A stretch of DNA of 64,000 bases from HR10 sp964615335 (GCA_964615335.1 CAZTMT010000015.1:1-64000); one strand, 5' to 3'; shown: positions 23,190 to 33,094, counted from the first letter of the stretch. A program made the numbers and translations. The notes: generated by a model from the sequence alone, not told the origin.

Positions 23190-24587
23190 TCAGAATGGAC
23201 TCGTGCTCGCCCTGGGGATCAGTCGGCCCAGGGCAAGACCCATTTTAAACCGGCTTCGCTCGAAGGAAAAGGGAGTGATCGTCGAGCCTCGCTCGTGAAA
23301 GATATATCCGACGTGAACGGCCAGAAGCTCATGGATTCGGAAAGTGATTTCCGCGCGAGCGCCGACCACATGATCCGTGCGCCGAATTCCCGCGAAAGTC
23401 TCAAGCGGCGTTCCTCCAAATGTCGAATCGGGACCGACGGGAACAGGGAACGTGAGCCGCTGCACATCGGCGCCAAGTGTCCAGACCAGGTGGGGCCCGA
23501 TGCGCTGAGCGAGCGCGACCCCAAGACCTGAGGTCACGACGAAAGCGTTCCCCGCTTCGGGATTGAAGGCCGAGAGCGCTGTCGTGCGGACACCGCTCAG
23601 AGAGAGCGTCACCCGGGCGAACTGGCGCTCCAGGGAGAAGGCCAGATAGGGCCCGAAGAAGCTCTCCGCAGCGCGGGGGAACCGATGGCGGCGTGCGGCC
23701 ACGCGAACCTGGGCTCGAAGCGTAGGCGTCAGCAGGCTCTGCAGCCCCACTCCGACTTGCAGAAGCCGCGCATCGTTCAATTGCGGATCGCGCGCGTTCT
23801 CGGCCCGGCGGGAATCGGTGCGCCCAAGCTCCAGATCAATCTGCATCGTGTGGCGTCGGCTGAGGCCGTGGGCATAGGAGAGCGCTAGCCCCCACATCGT
23901 GTGATCGAAGAAGAGATCCTCGGGCTGGGGAGAGCCGATCAGCTCCACGTGATTCACGGCGAGCTGGGCGCTCAGGCGATCGCGAACGGTCAGCTCGTAC
24001 TCCGCGCGCACGGCGAGATCGTTCCGCCAGAAAGGCTTCGGATTGAAGAAAAGCTCGCGGGCCGGATCGAACTCGAGCGTCTCAAACGTCGCCCGCGTCC
24101 AGTGTTCACGTACAGCCAGGGCCAGCGCGGGAGACAGGCGCGTCCGGAAGTCGAAATCAAGCCGATGGGCGACGTTGAACGAGGGCAATTCGGGAACGCG
24201 CAGCCAGCGAAGCACAGGAGAATATACCAGACGGAATCCGCTTCGCAGAGCGGGGACCTCCAGGTCCAGCCCGGGTGCCAGCGCGAAGATGCTATTGGTC
24301 GCCCCGCGCGTTTCGGCCAGCGTCAGGAAGTTGCTGTCTCCTTCAAGCCCCAGATCCAGCGTGGGGCGCAACAGAGCGCGCCCGAGCACAATCCCTCCGC
24401 GCAGATAATCGCGCGCGACCGAACTCCCCGGAGCGAAAACGGCCACGTCGCTTCCCGGTGCTGTGATGGGCGGCGGTTCGGAAGGAGGTTTGGTCCGCTC
24501 CGATTGTCCGGCAGAAGGCCTCTGAGCCCACACACCCCCCAGGCTCCCCCAGAGCACAAGAGCGAGCGCACCGACAGCAACTCTCAT
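23190..24587 (-). CDS. Outer-membrane beta-barrel protein of a polysaccharide operon
   Basis: 465 residues with a signal peptide (VGALALVLWGSLGGVWAQ). The mature part has alternating amphipathic strands, for example LAFSLERQFARVTLSLSGVR and VGARAEITFRIHELLAVHVGYIFHERG, typical of a barrel of roughly 16 or more strands. It lies 6 bases upstream of the Wza-type gene and overlaps the WecA-like gene by 4 bases, so it is probably a porin-like component of the same export system. No specific family recognised. Confidence 0.7.
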   Translation of the reverse strand: MRVAVGALALVLWGSLGGVWAQRPSAGQSERTKPPSEPPPITAPGSDVAVFAPGSSVARDYLRGGIVLGRALLRPTLDLGLEGDSNFLTLAETRGATNSIFALAPGLDLEVPALRSGFRLVYSPVLRWLRVPELPSFNVAHRLDFDFRTRLSPALALAVREHWTRATFETLEFDPARELFFNPKPFWRNDLAVRAEYELTVRDRLSAQLAVNHVELIGSPQPEDLFFDHTMWGLALSYAHGLSRRHTMQIDLELGRTDSRRAENARDPQLNDARLLQVGVGLQSLLTPTLRAQVRVAARRHRFPRAAESFFGPYLAFSLERQFARVTLSLSGVRTTALSAFNPEAGNAFVVTSGLGVALAQRIGPHLVWTLGADVQRLTFPVPVGPDSTFGGTPLETFAGIRRTDHVVGARAEITFRIHELLAVHVGYIFHERGSTITPFSFERSRFKMGLALGRLIPRASTSPF

Positions 24588-25807
24588 CGAGTCCTTTCAC
24601 CCGGAGGCGCTTCTCTCTCGGAGACGTGCTCTCGATCGGCCTTTTGTTCGGAGGCCGAAGGCGAAAACCTATCGGAGAAGAGGCGAATCTCGATGAAGCT
24701 CGTGCGCCGGGGGACGACCATAAGGATCGTCGTCACGGCGATGATCGCCAGAACCTGTCCAAGCGCGAGCACTGTCAACAGCGGCGTCGCATCCCGCAGC
24801 AGAAGAGCGCTGGCTCCCAGACAGAAGGTCAGAAGATAAATCGTCCCCACAGCCTCGCGCTCGGTCATCCCCAGCTCCAGGAGCCGATGCGACAGATGCG
24901 ACCGATCACCCCGATAGATCGGCCGGCCCTCCCGCCATCGAATCCAGATGACCGAAGCCATGTCGTAAAGAGGAAGGCCGAGCACAAGGAGGGGCATGAA
25001 GGGACCGAACCATTCGTTGCGAATTTTCTCTTCCGGAGCGACGTAGGTCGCCAACACGGTGATCGCTCCTATCAGATAACCAATCACCAAGCTGCCGGCG
25101 TCGCCCAGGAAAATGCGCGCCGGGTGAAAGTTGTGCCGCAAGAATCCCAGGAGCGCGCCCCCCAGGGCCGAGAGGAAGAGGCCGATGTAGAACTCCCCAA
25201 GCGCCGTCGTGATCAGCCAAAGCAGGAAGCTGCAAATGAGAGCGACACCTGTCGTCAGTCCATCCATGTTATCGAGCAGGTTGAAGGCGTTGGTGATGCC
25301 CACGATCCAGACGAGCGTCGCCACCGTGGCGATCCACGGATACGCCTCCAGCAGCGAGATACGCACGCCGACAGCGACCGGGAACGTTGCCGCCAGCACC
25401 TGCCCCATCAGCTTCGCCCACGGAGGGAAGTGCGGGCCATAGAGATCATCGGCCAGCCCTGTCACGAGGACGAGGATCGATCCGGTCAGAAGCGCAAAGA
25501 GCGTCGGCTGCACAAGCGGGAGCGTCTCGAACTTCGCAATCACTTCGGGGAAGAGGCGCAGGACGAGCCCGTGCTCCCGAAGAAGCGGAAGAGCGGCCAC
25601 ATGCCCGCCGATCACCAGAACCAGTGCGAGCCAGAGGGCCACGCCCCCCAGAAGCGGTTTCGGCTCACGATGGATCTTGCGCTCGCCCGGATGATCGAGC
25701 ACTCCGAGCGCCAGGGCCGCCTTTCGCGCCAGCGCGGTCAATCCGTAAGAGAGAAGGAAGGCCACGGCGGCGATGTAACCGTAGGCCAGCAGATGCTGCG
25801 CGTTCAT
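24584..25807 (-). CDS. MraY/WecA-family undecaprenyl-phosphate sugar-1-phosphate transferase
   Basis: 407 residues, polytopic membrane enzyme that starts lipid-linked glycan synthesis. Signature segments: LDHPGERKIHREPKPLLGGVALW, FNLLDNMDGLTTGVALI (catalytic Asp region), HNFHPARIFLGDAGSLVIGYLIG, and GDRSHLSHRLLELGMTEREAV (HxxHR-like loop 5). The combination fits WecA/TagO/RgpG-type GlcNAc-1-P transferases rather than MraY. First gene of a three-gene operon with the barrel and Wza-type proteins. Confidence 0.88.
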   Translation of the reverse strand: MNAQHLLAYGYIAAVAFLLSYGLTALARKAALALGVLDHPGERKIHREPKPLLGGVALWLALVLVIGGHVAALPLLREHGLVLRLFPEVIAKFETLPLVQPTLFALLTGSILVLVTGLADDLYGPHFPPWAKLMGQVLAATFPVAVGVRISLLEAYPWIATVATLVWIVGITNAFNLLDNMDGLTTGVALICSFLLWLITTALGEFYIGLFLSALGGALLGFLRHNFHPARIFLGDAGSLVIGYLIGAITVLATYVAPEEKIRNEWFGPFMPLLVLGLPLYDMASVIWIRWREGRPIYRGDRSHLSHRLLELGMTEREAVGTIYLLTFCLGASALLLRDATPLLTVLALGQVLAIIAVTTILMVVPRRTSFIEIRLFSDRFSPSASEQKADREHVSEREAPPGERTR

Positions 25808-25821
25808 ATTTCGAAACGATG

Positions 25822-27387
25822 TCAGCGGCTTCCCGCGCTGAACCTCAGAGCGGAAGTTCGAGAGCGATCGGCCGGCTCGGCTTCAGGGAGGTTCAAAAAC
25901 AGAGCGAGCGGGCGACTGTAGGCAGGGGCTTTCAGCTCGACGCCTAAAAGCACAGCCAGCGTCGGTGCGATGTCCGTCATCCTGACCACAGGAGCGCGCG
26001 CGCCGCGACGCACGCCTCGTCCCCAGAGGATGAGCGAGGCGAACATCTGCGGGCGATCGGGCAAATAGCCATGTGTGCCGCGATAATTCGGGCGCGGGGG
26101 GCGAATCGCTTCACCGCGATAGGAGCCTCCGAGCGCCCAGAAGTCGGCCGCTTCAAGAAAGAAAGTCGCTCCGGGAGCGGCGCCCAGCCGCTCCACATCC
26201 GAAGACTCAAGCACCCGCAGCAGAGGAGCATCCGGCCGCTGCACCCACGCTTCGAAGAGGCGCCGCACGGTCTGGCGCACGGCGTGATTCTGGGGATCTC
26301 GCAGGAAAATGGCGGCCGATCCCCCGTTGGACCACACCGCCGCCTGCCAGTCGGTCGGGCGTCCTTCGGCATTGAAGGTCACAAGCCCCGCCTGCGCGAG
26401 CACAACCCCCGGATGGAACTCCCGCTCCACAGGCATGAACCCGTGATCGGAGACGATCGCCACGGTCGTTTGCTCGTGAATCCCCACCTGACGAAGGGCG
26501 TCTAAGATGCGCGCAATGCGCGCATCCTGCTTCTCCAACTCCGCGTAGGCCTCCTTGGAGTGAGGCCCCGTGCGATGTTGCACGCTGTCTAACTGAATGA
26601 GATGCACGAGCAAGAGATGCGGCCGATACCGCCGGATCAGATGCACAGCGGCTTCCACGCGCAGATCGTCGCCCGGCAGGGACTCGGGCTTCTCCACGGC
26701 GCGGAAGACCTCCTCCCACAGACCGACCGGTCGAGTATGCTGCGCGACCAGGGCCCAGGCGCGAGTCTCGTCCCCGGAAGCATTCGGATCGAAGATCTCG
26801 GGAATGTTATAGGTGATCTCGGCATCCACCGTGACGGGCCAACTGAGGGCTGCCGTGCGACGCCCCGCGCGATGGGCCGCCGCCCAGAGCGTGTCGGCCT
26901 GAAGAGCGGACGCCCACCAGTACCATCGGCCCGTCTGCGGAACAGTCGGCTCTTCAAAAATGCGATTGAACCAGATCCCATGATCGCGCGGGCGCGCCCC
27001 CGTGATGAGCGTCGTATGCGAGGGATAGGTCACCGAAGGATAAACGCCGATCACCGCATCGGCGAACGCCCCTTCATTGCGCAAACGCCGCAGCGTCGGA
27101 ATCTTCAGCCCATAGCGGTCGGGATTGCGGTAGTACTCGGGCATAAGCCCATCAATGGAGATCACCACGACATGAGCCTCAGCCGATGACCTCTCGAAGA
27201 CAGAAGCCGTCGCCGGATGAGACGAGAATCCCGAGGGAAACACAAGAAGCAAGAGAATCGCGCCGCAAAGAATCCCTGTGAGGAGGCGTGGCGCTTTCCC
27301 TCCCCTATCGAACATCCGGACCAGGCGGCGAGTGCGCGCGTTCTTTTTCCCGTCCTTCACGATCTCCTCCCGATATCGGTTCTTCAT
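25822..27387 (-). CDS. Exported alkaline-phosphatase-superfamily phosphodiesterase (NPP-like)
   Basis: 521 residues with a hydrophobic N-terminal anchor or signal (LLTGILCGAILLLLVFPSGF). The catalytic core reads VVVISIDGLMPEYY (metal Asp), YPSVTYPSHTTLITGARPRDHGIWFN (Thr nucleophile region in PSxTxPxHxTL), LIQLDSVQHRTGPHS and VAIVSDHGFMPVEREFHPG (Asp-His metal ligands). This is the nucleotide pyrophosphatase/phosphodiesterase pattern, acting in the periplasm or at the outer face. The substrate is not evident. It precedes the WecA-like gene by 14 bases and could be co-transcribed. Confidence 0.88.
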   Translation of the reverse strand: MKNRYREEIVKDGKKNARTRRLVRMFDRGGKAPRLLTGILCGAILLLLVFPSGFSSHPATASVFERSSAEAHVVVISIDGLMPEYYRNPDRYGLKIPTLRRLRNEGAFADAVIGVYPSVTYPSHTTLITGARPRDHGIWFNRIFEEPTVPQTGRWYWWASALQADTLWAAAHRAGRRTAALSWPVTVDAEITYNIPEIFDPNASGDETRAWALVAQHTRPVGLWEEVFRAVEKPESLPGDDLRVEAAVHLIRRYRPHLLLVHLIQLDSVQHRTGPHSKEAYAELEKQDARIARILDALRQVGIHEQTTVAIVSDHGFMPVEREFHPGVVLAQAGLVTFNAEGRPTDWQAAVWSNGGSAAIFLRDPQNHAVRQTVRRLFEAWVQRPDAPLLRVLESSDVERLGAAPGATFFLEAADFWALGGSYRGEAIRPPRPNYRGTHGYLPDRPQMFASLILWGRGVRRGARAPVVRMTDIAPTLAVLLGVELKAPAYSRPLALFLNLPEAEPADRSRTSALRFSAGSR

Positions 27388-27497
27388 GCCCGTTTTATTT
27401 CATCGCACCGGAAGCTCTTTCGGCAAGGGGCGCGGAAGGGTCTTCCCACAGGGAGAGCGGTGGGAGCCGGAAGGGAGAGCTGCGTCGGCAAGAAATC

Positions 27498-29342
27498 TTA
27501 CGGGCGATAGATCAGCAGAGTTTGGCCGGGTTTGAGGAGATCGGTCCGAAGGCGATTCCACTGGCGAAGCTCAGCCACCGTGACGTCATATCGCGCGGCG
27601 ATTTCGCTCAGCGTGTCCCCACGGCGCACGCGATAGGTGAGACGGCGCCCTTGTGCCTTCGTCGAGGAGACCGTGCTTCGAGAAGCCTTCGAGACGGAGG
27701 ATGTTTTCACCCGGCTGGCCGGCAGAGCGAGGACGATCTTTTGACCGGCGCGCAATCGCGCGCGAGGGCTCATCCGATTGAGGCGAGCGATGTCATGAGC
27801 CGAGAGGCCGTACCGCGCCGCGATGCGCGTGATCGTATCTCCGGGGCGCGCGCGCACCGTGATGCGGACGACCGAAAGCCGGGTCACTTCAAGGCCCAGA
27901 GACCGCCCCGATGCCTGGCGCGCAACCGATGTGGGAATGATCACACGCGTGCCTGCTTCCAAGGAGGCCTTCCCATCCAGAGCATTCACCTCGGCGATCT
28001 GCTCCGTGCTCACGCGATACTGCTCGGCGATACTCTGGAGCGTCTCCCCTTGGGCGACGCGATGGATCCGCCAGGAATCTCTATGCTCGGTGGGCACGCG
28101 CGCGAGCATCTCGCCCACCAGTTCCCCCACTCCGACAGGGACGCGCACCGTGTAGGTCTCCCCCGGCGGGATGTATCCCCGCTTGAGTTCCGGATTGAGG
28201 TCTTGAATCTGCTCGGGAGTCGTACCTGCGACCTCGGCGATCAATCGCAGATCAATGGGGCCTTCCACAGGCACCGTCTCATACTCCAGGGGAGGCTCCG
28301 GCTCGACCTGAAAGCCATATCGCGCAGGATCCTTCGCGATGATGATGATGGCCAGGATAATCGGGACGTAGTTGCGCGTCTCCGCCGGCAGCAGACGCCT
28401 TCGATGCAGATACCAGAAATCGGCGTATCCGGAAGCCGCGATCGCCCGATCCACGGCAGCTTCCCCACAGTTATATGCCGCCAGCGCCAGAGACCAATCG
28501 AGATACCGCTCGTAGAGGAATCGCAAGTACCGAGCAGCGGCCCGCGTCGGCTGTTCCAGGCCCAAGCGCTCGTCCAGCCAACCGGTTTGCCGCAGGCCAT
28601 ATTTGGCTCCTGTGCCCGAAATGAACTGCCAAATGCCCAAAGCATTCATCGGAGACCGCGCATAGGGACGCCAGTTGCTCTCGGCCTGAGCCAGCCAGAC
28701 CAGATCCAGCGGAACCCCTTCTTCCTGAAAGATCCGCCGAGCCATCGGCAGGTATCGCCCGGCTCGCTGCAGCCCCACCTCCATCGTCGCCCGTCCCTTC
28801 GGATTCCGAGTGAAGTAGTGGATGAACTGCCGAACCTCGGGCGTGATCGTGACCGGGAAGTCCAGCGCGATGTCTTCAGTCTCGCGACTGCCGGCTTTCA
28901 GATCCTCCTTTCCCAACTCGATCTGCGCGAGCTGTTCGAGCAACGACGGCTCGTACCGCTGCAGGGGAGCGCCTCCGCGCCGAGCGACTTCAAGCTCGAC
29001 CGCGTGAACCCTCTCGATCAAAGAGCGATAATAGGCCAGAAGCTGCGGATGCTCGGACACTTTCAGCCGAGCTTCCAGAATCGTATCCACAGCCCGATCG
29101 AACTCCTGACGGGCTTGCGAGAAGTCTCCCCGGCGGCGAGCAGCCTCCCCCTGACGGAAGTGACGTTCGGCCCGCTCAATGAGCGCCCCAATCTGGGGAT
29201 CTTCAACCGGTGAAGATCCCTCTCTCACCTGCGGCTCCGGAAGCGGGGACGAAGAGAGGCCCCCTGCCGGAGATTGAGCCAGAAGCAGAGAGGAGAGGCC
29301 CAGATGCAACGCTATGAGTCCGCTGGCGACTTGTCGTAGCAT
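27498..29342 (-). CDS. MltD-like lytic murein transglycosylase with LysM repeats
   Basis: 614 residues. Signal peptide, then a helical N-terminal region, an SLT domain (LVWLAQAESNWRPYARSPMNALGIWQFISG with the catalytic Glu in AES, and LALAAYNCGEAAVDRAI), and at least three C-terminal LysM modules: HRVAQGETLQSIAEQYRVST, VRARPGDTITRIAARYGLS and YRVRRGDTLSEIAARYDVTV. It cleaves peptidoglycan glycan strands at the outer membrane or periplasm. A sigma70-like promoter lies upstream. Confidence 0.92.
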   Translation of the reverse strand: MLRQVASGLIALHLGLSSLLLAQSPAGGLSSSPLPEPQVREGSSPVEDPQIGALIERAERHFRQGEAARRRGDFSQARQEFDRAVDTILEARLKVSEHPQLLAYYRSLIERVHAVELEVARRGGAPLQRYEPSLLEQLAQIELGKEDLKAGSRETEDIALDFPVTITPEVRQFIHYFTRNPKGRATMEVGLQRAGRYLPMARRIFQEEGVPLDLVWLAQAESNWRPYARSPMNALGIWQFISGTGAKYGLRQTGWLDERLGLEQPTRAAARYLRFLYERYLDWSLALAAYNCGEAAVDRAIAASGYADFWYLHRRRLLPAETRNYVPIILAIIIIAKDPARYGFQVEPEPPLEYETVPVEGPIDLRLIAEVAGTTPEQIQDLNPELKRGYIPPGETYTVRVPVGVGELVGEMLARVPTEHRDSWRIHRVAQGETLQSIAEQYRVSTEQIAEVNALDGKASLEAGTRVIIPTSVARQASGRSLGLEVTRLSVVRITVRARPGDTITRIAARYGLSAHDIARLNRMSPRARLRAGQKIVLALPASRVKTSSVSKASRSTVSSTKAQGRRLTYRVRRGDTLSEIAARYDVTVAELRQWNRLRTDLLKPGQTLLIYRP

Positions 29343-29425
29343 TCTGTTCGCTCCGACATCAAAAGTCTCCTTCCCCCTTCAGAAAAAAAGACTTCAACCG
29401 GCGCTTCCCTCACAAGTAGCGCCAT

Positions 29426-29455
29426 TAGATAACATAAAACGGCTTTATCTGTCAA
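29426..29455 (-). promoter_or_regulatory. Sigma70-like promoter of the mltD-like gene
   Basis: On the minus strand a perfect TTGACA (29450-29455) is followed after 18 bases by TATCTA (29426-29431) in an AT-rich stretch that contrasts with the GC-rich surroundings. The leader to the start codon is about 80 bases. Confidence 0.55.
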
Positions 29456-29506
29456 TGGGGAAGATATTATGTGAGGTCCTTACGGCCTCGCCCAACCGTT
29501 GTCCCC

Positions 29507-30262
29507 CTATCGTCGCTCCTCGCGTTCGATGCGCCCATCGCGAAGATGGATGATGCGATGGGCATGGGCAGCGACTTCGGGCTCATGAGTGACGATGATG
29601 ACCGTATTGCCCTGCGCATGAAGGCGATCGAAAAGCGCCATGATCTCGGCTCCCGTCTTGGAGTCCAGCGCGCCCGTCGGCTCATCGGCGAGCAGAATCG
29701 AAGGCCGGTTCACCAGAGCGCGGGCGATGGCCACGCGCTGCCGTTGTCCTCCCGACAGCTCGTTGGGCCGATGATGCATCCGATCGCCCAGATCCACCAT
29801 CTCCAGGGCCTGACGCGCCCGCTCCAGGCGCTCCTTGGCCGGGACGCCCGCATAGATCAGGGGCAGTTCGACATTGTGCAGGGCCGTCGCGCGCGGCAAG
29901 AGATTAAACAACTGGAAGACGAATCCGATCTCCCGATTGCGAATATAGGCCAGCTCATCGTCGTCCATCTCGCTGACGAGCCGCCCGTTGAGCCAGTAGC
30001 GACCGGCTGTGGGAGTATCCAGACATCCGATGATATTCATCAGAGTGGACTTCCCCGAACCGGAAGGACCAATGATGGCGACGTACTCATTGGGCTGAAT
30101 GACCAGGTCAATCCCGCGCAGAGCGTGGACCTTCTCCTGTCCCATCTCATAGGTGCGCCAGATCCCCTCCATGCGAATCAGCCCGTCCGCTGAAGGAGGG
30201 GCCTTGCGGAGGCTCCAACCGATCTCCTGCTCCACGTCCGGCATCGTGCTTGAGCGGCTCAT
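29507..30262 (-). CDS. MacB/LolD-type ABC transporter ATP-binding protein
   Basis: 251 residues. Walker A GPSGSGKSTLMNIIGCLD, Q-loop region NREIGFVFQLFNLLPRATALHNVELPLIY, signature LSGGQRQRVAIARALVNRP, Walker B ILLADEPTGALD and H-loop VTHEPEVAAHAHRIIHLRDG all present. The N-terminal 30 residues are an unusual extension before LIRMEGIWRTYEMG. It belongs with the adaptor gene 28 bases upstream as a MacAB-like exporter, but no FtsX-type permease gene follows; the next gene is the transglycosylase. Confidence 0.9.
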   Translation of the reverse strand: MSRSSTMPDVEQEIGWSLRKAPPSADGLIRMEGIWRTYEMGQEKVHALRGIDLVIQPNEYVAIIGPSGSGKSTLMNIIGCLDTPTAGRYWLNGRLVSEMDDDELAYIRNREIGFVFQLFNLLPRATALHNVELPLIYAGVPAKERLERARQALEMVDLGDRMHHRPNELSGGQRQRVAIARALVNRPSILLADEPTGALDSKTGAEIMALFDRLHAQGNTVIIVTHEPEVAAHAHRIIHLRDGRIEREERR

Positions 30263-30290
30263 CGCAGATCCTCACCCAGTTCGGGGCATG

Positions 30291-31715
30291 TCACCGACCT
30301 CGAACATACTCCTTTTTGACGATCGCACCCGGCTTGAGCGTGCGCAACTCGCGATAGGGGCCGACGATGACCTCAGTCCCCTCTTCCAGCCCGCTGACGA
30401 TCTCGACCTCCATCTCCCCGGAGATTCCGACCTCGACAGGGCGAAAGACGGCGCGATTCCCCTCGACGATGAAGACTCCCTGCACGCGCTTCTTCTGACC
30501 ATCTGCCGAGGCGGATTGCCCGACTTCCTCCGGATCGCGCTCGACCAGAGCGGCCGGAGGGATGGCGATGACGTTCTCGCGCATATCGGTGGTGATGGTC
30601 GCTGTTGCCGACATGCCCGGACGCAGCCGGTCACGAACCTCGGGCGTCAGATTGATCAACTTGATGACGACCTTGAAATCTTTGGCCTCCTGTCCCGCAG
30701 GCATCAGATCGGGCAGGGCTTGTCCTCCCCCACCCCGAACCAGAGCCGCGCGGCCCACTTCCGAGACGACGCCTTCAAGCACCTGGTCTCCCAGAGCATC
30801 CACACGAATGCGCGCCTTTTGGCCCACCCGAACATGGGCGATGTCGGTCTCATCCACCTGGACCTCGACGTTGATCTCCGACATATCGGCGATCGTCAAA
30901 AGGGGCGTCGTGCTGAAGCTCGCCAGCACATACTGGCCGACGCGCACCGGGAGATTGGCAATGACGCCATCAATAGGGGCTTTCTGCACGGTCTTGGCCA
31001 GACGATCCAGGGCGCTTCGGTAGTTCGCCTGAATCTGGGCGACGCGGGCCTGCGCGCTGCGCAGTTGCGCTTGAGCCTGGCGCACTCGGATCTGCGCGTC
31101 ACGAAGCTGGGCTTCCAGTTGCTGAATCCGCTGTTGCTGGGCTTCGACCAGAGCCTTTGCCCCCCGATAGGAGGCGCGCGCGCGATCGTACTCGGCGCGA
31201 GAGATGACTCCCTGTTCCAACAGTTGCTCCCGGCGCTGGAACTCCTCCTCGGCGAAGACCAGATCAGCCTTCATGCGCTCCAGCTCATATCGAGCGGCCG
31301 CCAGGCTCGCCTGAACGTTCAGGACGTTATTCCGTGCCGCATCCACCTGCACCTGGGCGTTCTGCACCTCGGCGCGCGCCGCTTGCAGATTCGCCTGGCT
31401 GCTCTCGGCCTCCGAAGAGATCTGTGTCGGATCTATTTTCAACAGAGGGGTCCCTGCCTTCACCCAGTCCCCTTCCTTCACATAGATCTCCAGGACGCGA
31501 CCGGGGACCTCCGACGTCATGTTCACAAAGTTCCGCGGGCGAATCTCGCCGTTGGCTGTGACCTTGGATTCCAGAAGAGGGCGACGGGTCACCTTCTCGA
31601 CCTGGACGGTGGGGACATCGGTTCGACCGCGGGTGACGCTGATCCCAAGCACAGCCCCCAAAACGGCGATGAGCCCCAGCGCGATCAAAAGCTTCTTCCG
31701 ACGACTCGCGGCCAT
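30291..31715 (-). CDS. MacA/HlyD-type periplasmic adaptor protein
   Basis: 474 residues. N-terminal signal anchor (LLIALGLIAVLGAVLGI), barrel-sandwich half NGEIRPRNFVNMTSEVPGRVLEIYVKEGDWVKAGTPLLKI, a long coiled coil with heptads rich in Q, A and R (about 105-255), second lipoyl half APIDGVIANLPVRVGQYVL, and beta-barrel DETDIAHVRVGQKARIRVDALGD. Typical adaptor of tripartite exporters. Its partner ATPase follows on the same strand. The promoter at 31782-31811 reads into it. Confidence 0.92.
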   Translation of the reverse strand: MAASRRKKLLIALGLIAVLGAVLGISVTRGRTDVPTVQVEKVTRRPLLESKVTANGEIRPRNFVNMTSEVPGRVLEIYVKEGDWVKAGTPLLKIDPTQISSEAESSQANLQAARAEVQNAQVQVDAARNNVLNVQASLAAARYELERMKADLVFAEEEFQRREQLLEQGVISRAEYDRARASYRGAKALVEAQQQRIQQLEAQLRDAQIRVRQAQAQLRSAQARVAQIQANYRSALDRLAKTVQKAPIDGVIANLPVRVGQYVLASFSTTPLLTIADMSEINVEVQVDETDIAHVRVGQKARIRVDALGDQVLEGVVSEVGRAALVRGGGGQALPDLMPAGQEAKDFKVVIKLINLTPEVRDRLRPGMSATATITTDMRENVIAIPPAALVERDPEEVGQSASADGQKKRVQGVFIVEGNRAVFRPVEVGISGEMEVEIVSGLEEGTEVIVGPYRELRTLKPGAIVKKEYVRGR

Positions 31716-31781
31716 ATGACCTCTCTCGACTCCGCTCTCTCTGAACGAACAGAAAAACGCAAAGGTTCCGCCAAAGTTACA

Positions 31782-31811
31782 ATGCTACTGCCTTCTCTCT
31801 CCCGGTGTCAA
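31782..31811 (-). promoter_or_regulatory. Sigma70-like promoter of the macA-like gene
   Basis: On the minus strand TTGACA (31806-31811, perfect) and TAGCAT (31782-31787) are 18 bases apart, about 65 bases upstream of the adaptor's ATG. Confidence 0.55.
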
Positions 31812-31837
31812 CTGACGGTCTCTTAAGCAGATACGCC

Positions 31838-33094
31838 TTATGGGAAGATCCCGCGCACGCGCGTGGCCTCGGCCACACGCCCGATGGCCAGAATATGAGC
31901 GCCGCGACGCAGGTCCACGCCATAGCGTTCGGCTGTCGCCCGCACCTCGTGAAAAGCCTTCGTCATGATGCGCTCCAGGTGGGAACGGACTTCCTCTTCG
32001 GACCAGAAGAAGCTGTACCGATCCTGAACCCACTCGAAGTAGGAGACCGAGACGCCCCCGGCACTGGCCAAGATATCCGGGATGACCATGATCCCCCGAT
32101 CGAAGAGGATATCGTCGGCATCAGGAGTCGTCGGCCCATTGGCGGCTTCGGCGATCAGGCGCGCGCGAATGCGATCCGCATTCCGTCCTGTGATCTGATT
32201 CTCCAAAGCGGCAGGGACGAGAATATCGCAGGGCAGCTCGAGCAGCTCCTCGTTGGTGATCGCCTCCGTATTGGGGAGCCCGCTCAGCGCGCCCGTTCGC
32301 GCCTTGTGCTCCAGAGCAGCCACCGGATCAATCCCACGCGGATTGTAGATGCCCCCCTTGGAATCGCTCACGGCGATGATGCGCGCGCCATCCTCATGAA
32401 GAAATCGGGCCACATTGCTCCCGGCGTTTCCGAAGCCCTGGACGACGACTGTCGCTCCGGTCAGAGGGAGACCGAGCGTGCGGCAGGCCTCGCGAATGAC
32501 GAACTGACAGCCGCGCGCGGTGGCCTCCTGCCGCCCGTGCGATCCCCCCAGCTCAACGGGCTTGCCCGTGACCACCCCCAGTTCCGTATATCCCTTGAAC
32601 ATGCTGATCGTATCCATGATCCAGGCCATCGTCTGTGCATCGGTATACACATCGGGTGCGGGGATATCGTGATCCGGGCCGATCAGAGGAGCGATCTCTG
32701 TAGCGTAGCGGCGCGTCAGGCGCTCCAGCTCCCCGCGCGAAAGCTCCCGGGGATTGACGCGCACACCGCCCTTGGCTCCCCCATAGGGGAGGTTCACGGT
32801 CGCGCACTTCCAGGTCATCCACATGGCCAGGGCCTTTACTTCATCCAGCGTCACGTCGGGATGATACCGAATCCCCCCCTTGCCCGGACCGCGCGCGATG
32901 TTGTGCTGAACGCGGTATCCCTCGAAGACGCGCAAGCTCCCGTCATCCATCTTGACGGGGATGGAGACGACAAGTTGCCGCTTGGGTGTCTTCAACAACT
33001 CGCGCAAGCCCTCATCCAGATCCAGGTAGGAAGCGGCCCGATCGAATTGCCTCTGAGCCACGACAAACGGATTCAGGTTCTCCTCGATGGCCAT
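31838..33094 (-). CDS. gdhA: Glutamate dehydrogenase (Glu/Leu/Phe/Val family)
   Basis: 418 residues, cytosolic. Converts 2-oxoglutarate plus ammonia to glutamate. The substrate domain shows GPGKGGIRYHPDVTLDEVKALAMWMTWKCATVNLPYGGAKGG (catalytic and binding Lys). The Rossmann domain shows VVVQGFGNAGSNVARFLHEDGARIIAVSDS. The start is ATG 33094 (MAIEENLNPF), with GGGAG close upstream, rather than the GTG at 33109. Next on the strand after the FtsB-like gene (31-base gap). Confidence 0.95.
   Translation of the reverse strand: MAIEENLNPFVVAQRQFDRAASYLDLDEGLRELLKTPKRQLVVSIPVKMDDGSLRVFEGYRVQHNIARGPGKGGIRYHPDVTLDEVKALAMWMTWKCATVNLPYGGAKGGVRVNPRELSRGELERLTRRYATEIAPLIGPDHDIPAPDVYTDAQTMAWIMDTISMFKGYTELGVVTGKPVELGGSHGRQEATARGCQFVIREACRTLGLPLTGATVVVQGFGNAGSNVARFLHEDGARIIAVSDSKGGIYNPRGIDPVAALEHKARTGALSGLPNTEAITNEELLELPCDILVPAALENQITGRNADRIRARLIAEAANGPTTPDADDILFDRGIMVIPDILASAGGVSVSYFEWVQDRYSFFWSEEEVRSHLERIMTKAFHEVRATAERYGVDLRRGAHILAIGRVAEATRVRGIFP

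Noticed and set aside
27288..29213. 641-codon plus-strand frame
   Set aside because: Antisense to the LysM transglycosylase gene, whose domains are unmistakable; the plus frame has no recognisable domain.
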